Shown: one piece after another, positions 52,260 to 61,242 of the stretch
Numbering within the stretch: the stretch's first letter is position 1
How the letters are laid out: every line of letters begins with the position of its first letter
Assembly (NCBI RefSeq): GCF_029689925.1
Contig: NZ_CP121445.1
Location: 3,766,501-3,830,500, forward strand
Origin: Anaerocolumna sp. AGMB13025
GTDB taxonomy: Bacteria > Bacillota > Clostridia > Lachnospirales > Lachnospiraceae
DNA length: 64,000 nucleotides
Direction of reading: 5' to 3'
The notes under the pieces: generated by a model
The model's database searches: none
What the model saw: the letters and a program-made list of their open reading frames with translations, nothing else
Told to the model about the DNA's origin: nothing
Translations under genes and position numbers: made by a program

Positions 52260-54422
52260 ATGAATAAAGTGAAAGGGTCCTTTATTATGAAGGCATTGAT
52301 ACATATAGCCCTCTTTCTGTGCGGACTTAATCTTGTAGTTGGATCCTACCATATTCTGACTTATCTGGATTCCTATTCTGCTAATACCACTGACTTTAAG
52401 GAAACCTCTGAATTTCAAAGCAAATATTTAAAATATGTGGAACGGGTAGCCGTCTATGCCGACTACCGGGAAAAAGGGTATTCCGGCAGTCTTGGGTATG
52501 ATTCCTCTTCCCTGGATTTGTCTGCTTTATTTGAAACGGATAAAGAAAAGCCACTCTATTCGGATACCAATAAACAGCGAGAAGATTTTGATTATTACAA
52601 CGCCATACTAAACCAGCCCCACAGCAACTTCCAATACTATGTCAGGAACTTAAAGACTGGTACGGTATACTGTTCTTCCGAATTAAATGATAAGGTGGCG
52701 GCCCTTGATAAAAAATATGGTAAGAAATCCATGAATGCTTACCTGGAAAGCGCAAAAAGCAATGATGCCTATCTGATCATCAACACGAAAACGGAACGGT
52801 ATGCAACCAATGCCAATCGAAATTACCAGTACTTAAATGATGAGAATTTAAGCTGGGTAATTGATTATATTAATGGAAACTTTATAAGCCAGCTTGATAA
52901 CCCGGATATCAAACGGGGGGAATATATCATATGCACCACCATAGTAAGCGGCTTTCCAAACCAAAAAGATGAATTTGGTTTTATGTTTAAAGAATTTCAA
53001 AAATTACACGATAATTATAAGAATTCCATTTATCCCGTTCCGGCTTCCTTTATTGTCCTGTTATTGTTTATAGGTATTGTCATCTCGTTCTCCGGTCATA
53101 AAAAAGGACAGGAAAAAATTGTCACAAACAGCTTCGACCGCTGCTATACCGAAGTCGGATTTATATTCGTAGTTACCGGCATTATTGGTTTATGTTTCGC
53201 TGCCTATTATGCCTGCAGATTGCTAAAGTGGAGATTTTATCTGGATACTTATTATTTGCTTATATTGGCTTATGCCATTATCTACCCCTTTTGTTTATTT
53301 GGCTTCTTAAGCCTGATCAGACGGATAAAAGCTAATTTATTATTTAAAAACTCATTAATCCTGCGCTTACTAAAGCATCTGCAGCAGTTTATCCGGGATT
53401 TCTTTGCACAACAGAGTATAACCTACCGGGTATTTGCACTAATTGGTTTATTTGCAGCCATACAGTTCCTGGCTTTTTATCTCTATAACAGACCCATACT
53501 CTTTAACCGAAGAGTGGAGTTTTTAGTAGTTGCCATACCGGATTACTGTTTTTTAGCATATGTCCTTTTAAAAGCAGCAATTGATTATAACATTATCACA
53601 AAAGAGACCAAAGAAATTGCAGAAGGTGACTTAAATCACAAAATCCCGGTTACTACCATGCAGGAACCGGCACTTACCCTGGCAGCTTATGTTAACAACA
53701 TCGGTGACGGCCTTTCGGTGGCCGTTGAGGAAAAATTAAAAAGTGAGCGCCTTAAAACCGAATTGATTGCCAATGTGTCCCACGATATTAAAACTCCTCT
53801 TACCTCCATCATCAATTATGTGGATTTATTAAAGAAGGAAAATCTGGCTAATGAAACAGCTGCCGGTTATTTAGATGTCCTATCCTCGAAAACCTGGCGC
53901 CTTAAGACATTGATTGAGGATCTGATGGAAGCTTCTAAGGCCTCCTCCGGTGCGATTTCTTTGAATCTGGAATATCTAAACCTGGTAGAACTGGTTAGAC
54001 AATCCATCGGTGAATTTGAAGACCGTTTTATCAGCCATAATCTGGAGGCCGTCCTTAATATGAAGGAGGAACCGATTTACATTCTGGCTGACGGACGAAG
54101 TACCTATCGTATTATTGAAAATATTTTTTCTAATGCCAATAAATATGCCCTAAGTGGAACCAGGATATACGTGGACATCTTAACAGAGGAAGAAACCGTT
54201 ACGGTTTCTGTTAAAAATATATCTGCCAATAAATTAAATATTAATTCGGATGAATTAATGGAGCGTTTTGTAAGAGGTGATTTATCCCGTAATACAGAAG
54301 GCAGCGGTCTTGGTCTATCCATCGCCAAAAGCCTTGCAGCCCTTGAAGACGCGGTCTTTGATATTGAACTGGATGGCGACTTATTTAAAGCTGTCCTAAG
54401 ATTTAAGCGGGTTTATGTTTAA
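52260..54422 (+). CDS. Sensor histidine kinase (VanS-like, multi-helix)
   Basis: A 720-residue kinase. It has an N-terminal helix (about 10-30), an extracytoplasmic domain of about 230 residues, then six or so helices (about 265-450) forming an unusually large membrane domain. HAMP-like sequence (about 455-510), HisKA with His in ANVSHDIKTPL, and an ATPase domain with NANKYALS and GSGLGLSIAK follow. The start is ATG 52260 after AAAGGAG; a longer frame from 52209 overlaps the regulator gene. The large sensor suggests cell-envelope sensing. An intrinsic terminator follows the stop. Confidence 0.92.
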   Translation: MNKVKGSFIMKALIHIALFLCGLNLVVGSYHILTYLDSYSANTTDFKETSEFQSKYLKYVERVAVYADYREKGYSGSLGYDSSSLDLSALFETDKEKPLYSDTNKQREDFDYYNAILNQPHSNFQYYVRNLKTGTVYCSSELNDKVAALDKKYGKKSMNAYLESAKSNDAYLIINTKTERYATNANRNYQYLNDENLSWVIDYINGNFISQLDNPDIKRGEYIICTTIVSGFPNQKDEFGFMFKEFQKLHDNYKNSIYPVPASFIVLLLFIGIVISFSGHKKGQEKIVTNSFDRCYTEVGFIFVVTGIIGLCFAAYYACRLLKWRFYLDTYYLLILAYAIIYPFCLFGFLSLIRRIKANLLFKNSLILRLLKHLQQFIRDFFAQQSITYRVFALIGLFAAIQFLAFYLYNRPILFNRRVEFLVVAIPDYCFLAYVLLKAAIDYNIITKETKEIAEGDLNHKIPVTTMQEPALTLAAYVNNIGDGLSVAVEEKLKSERLKTELIANVSHDIKTPLTSIINYVDLLKKENLANETAAGYLDVLSSKTWRLKTLIEDLMEASKASSGAISLNLEYLNLVELVRQSIGEFEDRFISHNLEAVLNMKEEPIYILADGRSTYRIIENIFSNANKYALSGTRIYVDILTEEETVTVSVKNISANKLNINSDELMERFVRGDLSRNTEGSGLGLSIAKSLAALEDAVFDIELDGDLFKAVLRFKRVYV

Positions 54423-54423
54423 G

Positions 54424-54478
54424 ATACTCTGACGGAAGGTTAATCCTATCGGGTTAGAATTCCGTCAGAGTATTTATT
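54424..54478 (+). terminator. Terminator after the sensor kinase gene
   Basis: A perfect 14-bp stem (54424-54437 with 54460-54473) is followed by TATTTATTT. Its 3' arm lies inside the convergent CYTH gene and encodes that protein's last residues. Confidence 0.8.
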
Positions 54479-54942
54479 TCTGCCAAATAATTGTTTTTGT
54501 ATCTTTTATCAAAGGAGACATCCTCTCCAAACCAATCAGGTGAAGCAAATTGGGCTGCGGCTGCTTCATCCGGAAATTCCACTTCCACAAAGATCAGCCC
54601 CTCAAGGCACCCGTGGAACTCATCAAGTTCAGCCGTTAAACCGCCTTCAAGGGGAATCAGATACCTGGTTTTGGTAATCAGATGTCCGTCGGTTTTATTT
54701 CGTAAATGAAGATATGCCTCTTCACTAAGAGGGAGTTCCACTTCTTCACAGGTCAGGGCTATATCAGTTTCCTTTTCTATCATGTTTAAACGGGATTTAT
54801 AGGTTAAGTAATATTCTTCGCTGCTTTTACGTATCCTTACTACCGGATTAGCGCAAAGGTATCCCTGTTCTATTTCTTTTTTCTCATATTGGTTCAGCTT
54901 TTCAGGCATTTTTTTTATCAAAAATTTCCGTTCAATCTCCAT
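54454..54942 (-). CDS. CYTH-domain protein (triphosphate tunnel metalloenzyme family)
   Basis: A 162-residue CYTH protein, starting with the diagnostic EIERKFL (MEIERKFLIKK) and containing charged strand motifs VRIRKS, YYLTYKS and TKTRYLIP that line the triphosphate tunnel, plus a late FVEVEF. Small bacterial members act as tripolyphosphatases or, less often, class IV adenylate cyclases. A GGAGG-like site precedes ATG 54942. Its last codons are shared with the 3' arm of the convergent terminator. It lies 55 bp downstream of an HD-domain gene. Confidence 0.9.
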   Translation of the reverse strand: MEIERKFLIKKMPEKLNQYEKKEIEQGYLCANPVVRIRKSSEEYYLTYKSRLNMIEKETDIALTCEEVELPLSEEAYLHLRNKTDGHLITKTRYLIPLEGGLTAELDEFHGCLEGLIFVEVEFPDEAAAAQFASPDWFGEDVSFDKRYKNNYLAEINTLTEF

Positions 54943-54997
54943 AATAATCCTCCGTTCTATTCTTTTTAACTCTATAGGAACGCTGTATTCAGACTAA

Positions 54998-55657
54998 CTA
55001 TAAAACTTTCTGCCCGTTAATAATGAGCTGAAATCTTAAAGTCAACTTCTCCGCCGCCTTCTTGCATAATATCATACGTTCCAGAAATATCTCAAAATAG
55101 TCCATAACAGAGGAAAACTCAGTATCTATGGTAAGGTTTAGGGATATTTTCGTTTTTTCTTCATTTATAATGGTTTTTGATTCCTTTACGGCATAATTAA
55201 CCCTGTCATGGATATCAAAGCTAGCAAGATCCCGGTTTCTTACTCGGGTATAACGTACATCGGTTTTATCTGCTAAAATAAGAGCTGCTGCTACTTCATT
55301 GACCGGCACCGCCGTACTTTCGTCATGATTTCCAATCGCTGATATGATTATAGCTATTTCTTCGGCATCCACACCGATTTTGTCAAGAATACGGAATGCC
55401 ATAACCGCGCCGCTTTGGGCATGGTCTACCCGGTTGATTACATTGCCGATATCATGCATATATCCGGCTATCTGAGCCAGTTCTATGGTTCTTTGGGGAT
55501 AACCCATAGTGGTTAATATATATCTTGCCACTTCTGCAACAATTCCAACATGGGCAAAGCTGTGTTCCGTATATCCTAACGCATTTAATGATTCATCTGC
55601 CTTTTGTATATAGGTTTTAATCTGCGGGTTCTTCTTAATTTCTTTATAGGTTATCAT
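54998..55657 (-). CDS. HD-domain phosphohydrolase
   Basis: A 219-residue protein with an HD metal-dependent phosphohydrolase domain: His in EHSFAHVG, the HD pair in GYMHDIGN, a His in NRVDHAQSG and a later Asp in LADKTDVRY. Members cleave phosphomonoesters or phosphodiesters of nucleotides; the exact substrate is unknown. ATG 55657 has only a weak upstream site. Its position just upstream of the CYTH gene, which also handles polyphosphate or nucleotides, hints at a shared role but this is inference. Confidence 0.85.
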   Translation of the reverse strand: MITYKEIKKNPQIKTYIQKADESLNALGYTEHSFAHVGIVAEVARYILTTMGYPQRTIELAQIAGYMHDIGNVINRVDHAQSGAVMAFRILDKIGVDAEEIAIIISAIGNHDESTAVPVNEVAAALILADKTDVRYTRVRNRDLASFDIHDRVNYAVKESKTIINEEKTKISLNLTIDTEFSSVMDYFEIFLERMILCKKAAEKLTLRFQLIINGQKVL

Positions 55658-56162
55658 ATAAAAGACTCCTTATGTTAGTTTTTTCTATTCTTATCTCAGA
55701 CAGGTTTTTTGTATATCGCTATCCCATTCCGGATTCAATATCAGGGACATAACTTTATATGAAGTTATTACCAATATTACATATTTTATTATTATACACT
55801 TGTATTTCGGGAATCACAATAAATATTCTATGAACTCTTGTTATTCTGGTTCACAATAAATATTCTATTAACTCATGTAATTCTGGAATCACATCAAATA
55901 TTCTATCAACTCTTGTTATTCTGAATTCACATCAAATATTCTATCAACCCTTGTTATTCTGAATTCACATCAAATATTCTCAGAATGCTTAGATTCCAAC
56001 CCGATAACCACAGACACCAGTCAGACATCATAACGACAGTGTATTAACTTTACAGTATTCCTATTAACCTTATGTTAAGTTCCTGAAAAGATTATCTTCC
56101 ATTAACACATTTTTACCCACGGAATAAAATAATAAATAAAAGTAATTATTGGAGGTATTCTT
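55658..56162. other. Intergenic region with a 38-bp tandem repeat, no gene
   Basis: The 505 bp between the divergent HD and hydrolase genes hold a repeat array (55814-55980). No frame with a ribosome binding site was found. Confidence 0.5.
55814..55980. repeat. Tandem repeat, about 38 bp, four and a half copies
   Basis: Units start at 55814, 55851, 55889, 55927 and 55965 (periods 37, 38, 38, 38). Each reads like TCACATCAAATATTCTATCA followed by ACTCTTGTTATTCTGAAT. Copies abut with no spacers. Confidence 0.85.
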
Positions 56163-56993
56163 TTGGGATACTATATAAATGTAGAACCAGGCGTTAACAT
56201 CTACTGCGAGGACTTAAATCCCAGAGGTCAGAAAACAATTGTATTCTTACACGGGTGGCCGGGCAGCCATGATTTATTCGAGTATCAATTCAATCAGCTG
56301 CCTAAGTTAGGCTACCGCTGTATCGGGCTTGACCAGAGAGGTTTTGGTCTGTCCGATAAACCCTTTGAAGGCTACAACTATGACAGGTTATCCGACGATG
56401 TCAGATGTGTCATAGAAGCTCTCGGCTTATCAAATGTAACACTATTAGGACATTCCACCGGCGGTGCCATCGCCGTAAGGTATATGGCAAGACACTGTGC
56501 TTATGGTGTATCCAGACTGGTGCTCTGCGCTGCTGCAGCTCCCAGTCTGATCAGAAGACCCTATTTCCCTTATGGTCAGACAAAAGAAGCTGTCATTGAT
56601 ATTATCCGCGGCACTTACCATAACCGTCCGCAAATGCTCCGGGATTTTGGCAATCTCTTCTTTTATCAGGATGTAGGTGATCCGATGAAAGACTGGTTAT
56701 TCCAGTTAGGTCTAATGGCAGCCTCCTGGGCCACCGCTAAAGTCGCCAACACCTGGCTGGATGAAGAAGGTTTATTTTACGACCTTGGCACTATCAAAGT
56801 TCCAACCCTGATTCTTCACGGGATACATGATGAAGTATGCTATTTCCCGCTGGGAGTAGCGCAAAACCAACTCATTAAAAATTCCAAACTAATTCCCTTT
56901 GAGGACAGCGGCCATGCCCTCTTTATAGAACAGTATGCTAAATTTAATATGGAAGTAAGACAATTTATTGAAAACACTTCATTATACTGTTAA
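56163..56993 (+). CDS. Alpha/beta hydrolase
   Basis: A 276-residue alpha/beta hydrolase of the epoxide hydrolase/non-haem peroxidase group. Oxyanion loop HGWPGSHD, nucleophile Ser in GHSTGGA, acid Asp in HGIHDEV and base His in DSGHALF are all visible; the DQRGFGLSDKP loop is typical. Ser as nucleophile (not Asp) points to an esterase or C-C/perhydrolase type rather than a dehalogenase. TTG 56163 is the start, seven bases after TGGAGG. Substrate unknown; no signal peptide. Confidence 0.87.
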   Translation: MGYYINVEPGVNIYCEDLNPRGQKTIVFLHGWPGSHDLFEYQFNQLPKLGYRCIGLDQRGFGLSDKPFEGYNYDRLSDDVRCVIEALGLSNVTLLGHSTGGAIAVRYMARHCAYGVSRLVLCAAAAPSLIRRPYFPYGQTKEAVIDIIRGTYHNRPQMLRDFGNLFFYQDVGDPMKDWLFQLGLMAASWATAKVANTWLDEEGLFYDLGTIKVPTLILHGIHDEVCYFPLGVAQNQLIKNSKLIPFEDSGHALFIEQYAKFNMEVRQFIENTSLYC

Positions 56994-57321
56994 ACTTTAC
57001 TTTTATAAGCTAATGATAAAGCTCGTAAATTTTATGAGACAACATAAATCAAAACAAAGTGTGGGATATTTATTTTCATATCAAGAATTGATAAAATCAG
57101 CTCATAAATTAAACGAAACGCATTGCTTCTGATAACATGCATAAGCATATCATTCTGAGTCTTCTGATCATTACTGTATATAGGAAAAATCCTTAGCTTA
57201 TGCACGATATCAGAAGCAATGCTTTCTTCACAATCTCAGAGCTGATTTTATCCACACCCCAGCAATTCTTACGTTAAAGTCAGACATTTTTATTTTGTAA
57301 CTATTTCATAAAATTTTTCAC
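56994..57321. other. Intergenic region with a large imperfect inverted repeat
   Basis: No gene is seen. The region contains a nested inverted repeat (57083-57270), described separately, and ends in the promoter of the ABC-F gene. Confidence 0.5.
57083..57270. repeat. Large nested inverted repeat (MITE-like or structured RNA)
   Basis: Four paired blocks in order: AAGAATTG with CAATTCTT (ends), GATAAAATCAGCTC (57090-57103) with GAGCTGATTTTATC (57239-57252), GCATTGCTTCTGATA (57120-57134) with TATCAGAAGCAATGC (57208-57222), and GCATAAGC (57139-57146) with GCTTATGC (57196-57203). All named pairs are perfect. The total span is about 188 bp. Confidence 0.7.
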
Positions 57322-57349
57322 TTGAATTTATACAAAAAGTATGTATAAT
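57322..57349 (+). promoter_or_regulatory. Promoter of the ABC-F gene
   Basis: TTGAAT (57322-57327), 16 bp and TATAAT (57344-57349), with the start codon about 50 bp downstream. Confidence 0.65.
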
Positions 57350-57399
57350 CTATAAGGTAACCCTCAAGTTACGCACTATATTTCACGCAAGGAGCATGT

Positions 57400-58953
57400 A
57401 TGAGCATCTTAAATGTAACTAATCTCACTCATGGTTTTGGAGACAGAGCAATCTTTAATAATGTTTCTTTCCGTCTGTTAAAAGGAGAACACATCGGACT
57501 GGTTGGCGCCAACGGAGAAGGTAAATCTACCTTTTTAAACATTGTTACCGGTAAATTAATGCCGGATGAAGGTAATATTGAATGGGCTAAGAATGTCAGA
57601 GTCGGTTATCTTGACCAGCACTCTGTATTAGAAAAAGGCATGACAATCCGTCAGGTATTAAAATCAGCCTTTTCCTATCTATATGACCTGGAAACAAAAA
57701 TGAATTCACTTTGCAATCAGATGGCGGATGCAGAACCGGACATGCTCATAACGATCATGGAGGAGTTTGGTACGATTCAGGATACTCTTGATAATAATAA
57801 TTTCTACGTTATTGATACAAAAGTGGAAGAAATCGGCCGGGCACTGGGTCTGGATGCCATCGGTCTTGACCAGGATGTAACAGAACTAAGCGGCGGTCAA
57901 AGAACTAAAGTACTCTTAGGTAAATTATTACTGGAAAAACCTGATATCCTATTACTGGACGAGCCTACCAATTATTTGGATACTGTACACATTGAATGGT
58001 TGAAGCGTTACTTGCAGGACTATGAGAATGCATTTATATTAATCTCCCATGACATACCTTTTATCAACAGTGTAATTAATATCATTTACCATATGGAAAA
58101 TGCAGAATTAAACCGGTATGTAGGGGACTATGATAAATTTTTGGAAGTTTATGAGGTTAAAAAATCCCAGCTGGAATCCGCATATAAGAAACAACAGCAG
58201 GAAATTAACGAATTACAGGATTTTGTTGCCAGGAATAAAGCCCGGGTTTCTACCAGAAATATGGCCATGTCCAGACAAAAGAAACTGGACAAAATGGATG
58301 TGATTGAACTTGCCAAAGAAAAACCAAAGCCAGAATTTTATTTTAAAGAAGCTAGGGCTGCCGGAAGATACATCTTCCAGACGGAACATTTAGTTATCGG
58401 TTATGACTCTCCCCTCTCAAAACCTTTGACTTTAACAATGGAACGGGGCGATAAAATTGTATTAAAGGGAGCCAATGGTATTGGTAAAACCACTTTACTA
58501 AAAAGCATTATCGGTCTTACTCCTCCTATGGAAGGCAAGGTAACTCTTGGGGATTATTTATACCAGGGATATTTCGAACAGGAAATGAGCGGTGCTAAAA
58601 ATAATACCTGTATTGAAGAAATCTGGCGGGAATTCCCGTCCCTGACCCAGTATGAAGTACGTTCCGCCCTGGCAAAATGCGGACTTACCACCAAGCATAT
58701 TGAAAGTATGGTAAGGGTGTTAAGCGGCGGCGAACAGGCCAAGGTACGTTTATGTAAATTAATTAACCAGGAAACCAATGTATTACTTCTGGACGAGCCT
58801 ACCAACCATCTGGACGTGGATGCTAAAACCGAATTAAAGCGGGCACTGACCGAATATAAAGGCAGTATCCTCTTAATCTGCCATGAACCGGATTTTTATG
58901 AGGATTTTGCGACAAAAGTATGGGATTGCTCCAACTGGAGTACGAAATTTTAA
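57400..58953 (+). CDS. ABC-F family ATPase (YkpA/YbiT-like)
   Basis: A 517-residue soluble protein with two ABC domains and no membrane segment: Walker A GANGEGKST and GANGIGKTT, signatures LSGGQRTK and LSGGEQAK, and Walker B LLLDEPTNYLD and LLLDEPTNHLD. The charged helical linker (about 245-320) is the P-site tRNA interaction motif region of ABC-F translation factors. Such proteins act at the ribosome, either in translation or in antibiotic resistance. It resembles housekeeping YkpA/YbiT more than Vga/Msr resistance proteins, but sequence alone does not exclude the latter. GCAAGGAG precedes ATG 57400. Confidence 0.93.
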   Translation: MSILNVTNLTHGFGDRAIFNNVSFRLLKGEHIGLVGANGEGKSTFLNIVTGKLMPDEGNIEWAKNVRVGYLDQHSVLEKGMTIRQVLKSAFSYLYDLETKMNSLCNQMADAEPDMLITIMEEFGTIQDTLDNNNFYVIDTKVEEIGRALGLDAIGLDQDVTELSGGQRTKVLLGKLLLEKPDILLLDEPTNYLDTVHIEWLKRYLQDYENAFILISHDIPFINSVINIIYHMENAELNRYVGDYDKFLEVYEVKKSQLESAYKKQQQEINELQDFVARNKARVSTRNMAMSRQKKLDKMDVIELAKEKPKPEFYFKEARAAGRYIFQTEHLVIGYDSPLSKPLTLTMERGDKIVLKGANGIGKTTLLKSIIGLTPPMEGKVTLGDYLYQGYFEQEMSGAKNNTCIEEIWREFPSLTQYEVRSALAKCGLTTKHIESMVRVLSGGEQAKVRLCKLINQETNVLLLDEPTNHLDVDAKTELKRALTEYKGSILLICHEPDFYEDFATKVWDCSNWSTKF

Positions 58954-59000
58954 CTAATTATTAATTGCTATTTAATAGATTATTTAAGTGCTATAAAATT

Positions 59001-59066
59001 AAAAATCCATGAAGTACCGTTCAGGTTCAAAACTTACCTTGACTGTGTTTCATGGATTTTATTATA
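59001..59066. terminator. Bidirectional terminator between ABC-F and gtrA genes
   Basis: AAAATCCATGAA (59002-59013) pairs perfectly with TTCATGGATTTT (59049-59060) around a 35-nt loop. T-rich tracts follow on both strands, serving both convergent genes. Confidence 0.75.
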
Positions 59067-59129
59067 TGCCGGATCTATTGTAATAACAATTATTAAAATG
59101 TTGCTACGCTTATCTCTCGCATTTTCCTT

Positions 59130-59534
59130 TTATTCTTTTTGATTAAAAATAAAGACCTTACTTAAAACATAATTCATGATGATAACCACAACCGCCAAAA
59201 TAGCTTTAACAACCATATCGTTAAAACCGAATAAATTGGCGAAGATTAATAATCCGGCTTCTTCCACAATCAGAGAAAGACCTCTTGCAAGAAAAAATTT
59301 TATTATCTTGATTGATTCATCCTTTCGGCTGTTACCCGAATCCAGAAATACAATCCGTGCATTCATAAAATAGGCAAAGGTAACTGCGATGAACCAGGCA
59401 ATTATATTGGAAATTAAGTTGTTAACCCCGATAAAATAACAGAAGATATAAAAAACCGCTAAATTAACGAGGGTGGTCAGCACACCGGAAATAGCATAAA
59501 ATATTGTCTCCCGGTTAATTAACTTTTTAATCAT
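59130..59534 (-). CDS. GtrA-family membrane protein
   Basis: A 134-residue GtrA-like protein with four helices and the family opening (YAISGVLTTLVNLAVFYIF). GtrA proteins are thought to flip or carry polyprenyl-linked sugars for surface glycosylation. It is the last gene of a four-gene operon with a glycosyltransferase and an epimerase, which fits that role. It starts 15 bp after the preceding stop. The ribosome binding site is weak. Confidence 0.9.
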   Translation of the reverse strand: MIKKLINRETIFYAISGVLTTLVNLAVFYIFCYFIGVNNLISNIIAWFIAVTFAYFMNARIVFLDSGNSRKDESIKIIKFFLARGLSLIVEEAGLLIFANLFGFNDMVVKAILAVVVIIMNYVLSKVFIFNQKE

Positions 59535-59549
59535 AAACTTTTACCTGCA

Positions 59550-61166
59550 TTATTCTTTGGACCAACCATAGGCCAGAAGTGCCATACATTGATCGAAGGA
59601 ATAAATATCCTCACCATTATTTGTACCAAAAGAACCGTTAAAGATTGAACTCGTATCATTTACGCGAAGCAGCTCCATACGTGCCAGAGCATCGGAAGCC
59701 ATTTTATCATCACCTATTTTTTGACCAATCATGGCAACGATAGCATAGATTGCTGTGGACTCATAATTATAACCTTTCACAACCTCACCCTGTGTAGTGT
59801 AACGGGCTTTTATGCCTCCGTCAGCTACTTTATCTCTTAACCAGTTAATTGTAGCAGACTTTTGCTCTCCTATGGCTGCCAGATTCAAAATAGTATAAAC
59901 CGCTTCTGCCATATTAAGTTCTGTGTCTTCATAGTCTTTCGTTTTATAATTATACCAGCTGTAATAAAAAGGAAAATCATCGCCTAAATAACCGCCGCTA
60001 ACAACCTCCAGCGCATTATTATAAACAGGCTGATAATTACGATCTCTGTCCGACAAAAGTTTCAGACTTTCCATATCAGCAAAACAAAGTGTTAACCGGT
60101 TCGCTTTCGCTTTATTCTTAAAATCATAATTGTCTACTAACCGTTGATTTTTCGTGTTATATCGATATAGATTCCCTTCCCAGCCTTTAACCAGGTCCCC
60201 GTAACCGCCCCAGAGTTCATTCGCCTTACAAAGATTTTTATAGATACGCAGATCATCAACCAGAGAGTTAGAATCTGACGGCTCTCCCTTGGCTATGACC
60301 CAGCTTGCCAATTTTGTACGGCTTAGCATATATTCTTTTACAAACCCGAAAGACCGGTCAAAGAGAGCTTTATCCTTTTTTAAGAGTGCATATTCCATCA
60401 TAATCCCCTGGGATTCGCTTAAAACATCACTTCCGGAGGGACTTTCTGTTCCCTCCTTATCTTTATAGTTAACACGGACTCCGCCTTCTGCATTGGTTAA
60501 GCTATTGGTTATAAACCTGCTAGTTGCATAGGAGGCTCCGTTTCTTAGATAATCCATATAAGCTTCTAATTTATTACTTTCCGTTATCATTCCAGGACTG
60601 CAAAACTTTAAAATTCCATTACCATTAAGCCCCAATGTGGTAGGTACAATCTTAACACCAAGTTCCTTGTACACCTTAAGATCTTTATCAAAGTAAGTCT
60701 TATAAGGTATATTATTATCCTTTAAATAATCCATTGCCTGCTGTTTGGTTTCTTTTTCTCCATCCAGCTTATTAACCAGGATTATTATGGTATCTCCGTT
60801 TTGACCTGCTATTCTTTGGTAATCCTTAAGACCGCTTAATTCTTCCTTACAATATTTACACCAGCTGGCCCAAAATATCAGCAGCACATTCTTACCTTTG
60901 AATTCTCTTAATGTAACAGGTTTATCCTGGTCATCATAAATCGTAATATCCTCCAGGCTTTTATTCAGAACTATATTATCCGGATAATTCGACATAGCAT
61001 CGGCTAGTTCCTCCGGCGGACTCTCACCGATTACAGTCTTATCCTCACCTTTTTGTGAAAAATAAGAATCAAGCAGTAAGCCCCCTGCCGCAATAAAAAT
61101 AAAAAAGGCAATTATAAAGCCAAGTCTGCTTATTTTTTCCAGCTTCGTTTCACCAAGAAAATGCAT
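59550..61166 (-). CDS. Membrane-anchored thioredoxin (TlpA-like) fused to a GH8-like domain
   Basis: A 538-residue protein: N-terminal anchor helix (about 14-33), a TlpA-like thioredoxin domain (about 65-210) with the active site WCKYC at 102-106 and a cis-Pro in IVPTT near residue 175, then an (alpha/alpha)-barrel-like domain (about 215-538) resembling glycoside hydrolase family 8. GH8 hallmarks appear: SESQG (249-253, Glu251 as candidate acid), FDRSFGFVKEY, and VDDLRIYKNLCKANELWG (303-320) matching the DADLD-A-LL-A-WG pattern. One GH8 Asp is Val303, so activity is uncertain. It would sit outside the membrane, in a glycan operon. GGAAGGAA precedes ATG 61166. Confidence 0.72.
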   Translation of the reverse strand: MHFLGETKLEKISRLGFIIAFFIFIAAGGLLLDSYFSQKGEDKTVIGESPPEELADAMSNYPDNIVLNKSLEDITIYDDQDKPVTLREFKGKNVLLIFWASWCKYCKEELSGLKDYQRIAGQNGDTIIILVNKLDGEKETKQQAMDYLKDNNIPYKTYFDKDLKVYKELGVKIVPTTLGLNGNGILKFCSPGMITESNKLEAYMDYLRNGASYATSRFITNSLTNAEGGVRVNYKDKEGTESPSGSDVLSESQGIMMEYALLKKDKALFDRSFGFVKEYMLSRTKLASWVIAKGEPSDSNSLVDDLRIYKNLCKANELWGGYGDLVKGWEGNLYRYNTKNQRLVDNYDFKNKAKANRLTLCFADMESLKLLSDRDRNYQPVYNNALEVVSGGYLGDDFPFYYSWYNYKTKDYEDTELNMAEAVYTILNLAAIGEQKSATINWLRDKVADGGIKARYTTQGEVVKGYNYESTAIYAIVAMIGQKIGDDKMASDALARMELLRVNDTSSIFNGSFGTNNGEDIYSFDQCMALLAYGWSKE

Positions 61167-61242
61167 CGTAAGATTCCTTCCTGATATTTTTATGAGTGTC
61201 GGATGAATTTACCTTTTATATTTGTGCTGCAACACTCTAATT

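Noticed and set aside
55814-55980. Array resembling CRISPR repeats
   Set aside because: The 38-bp units abut directly with no unique spacers, and no cas gene is in the window.
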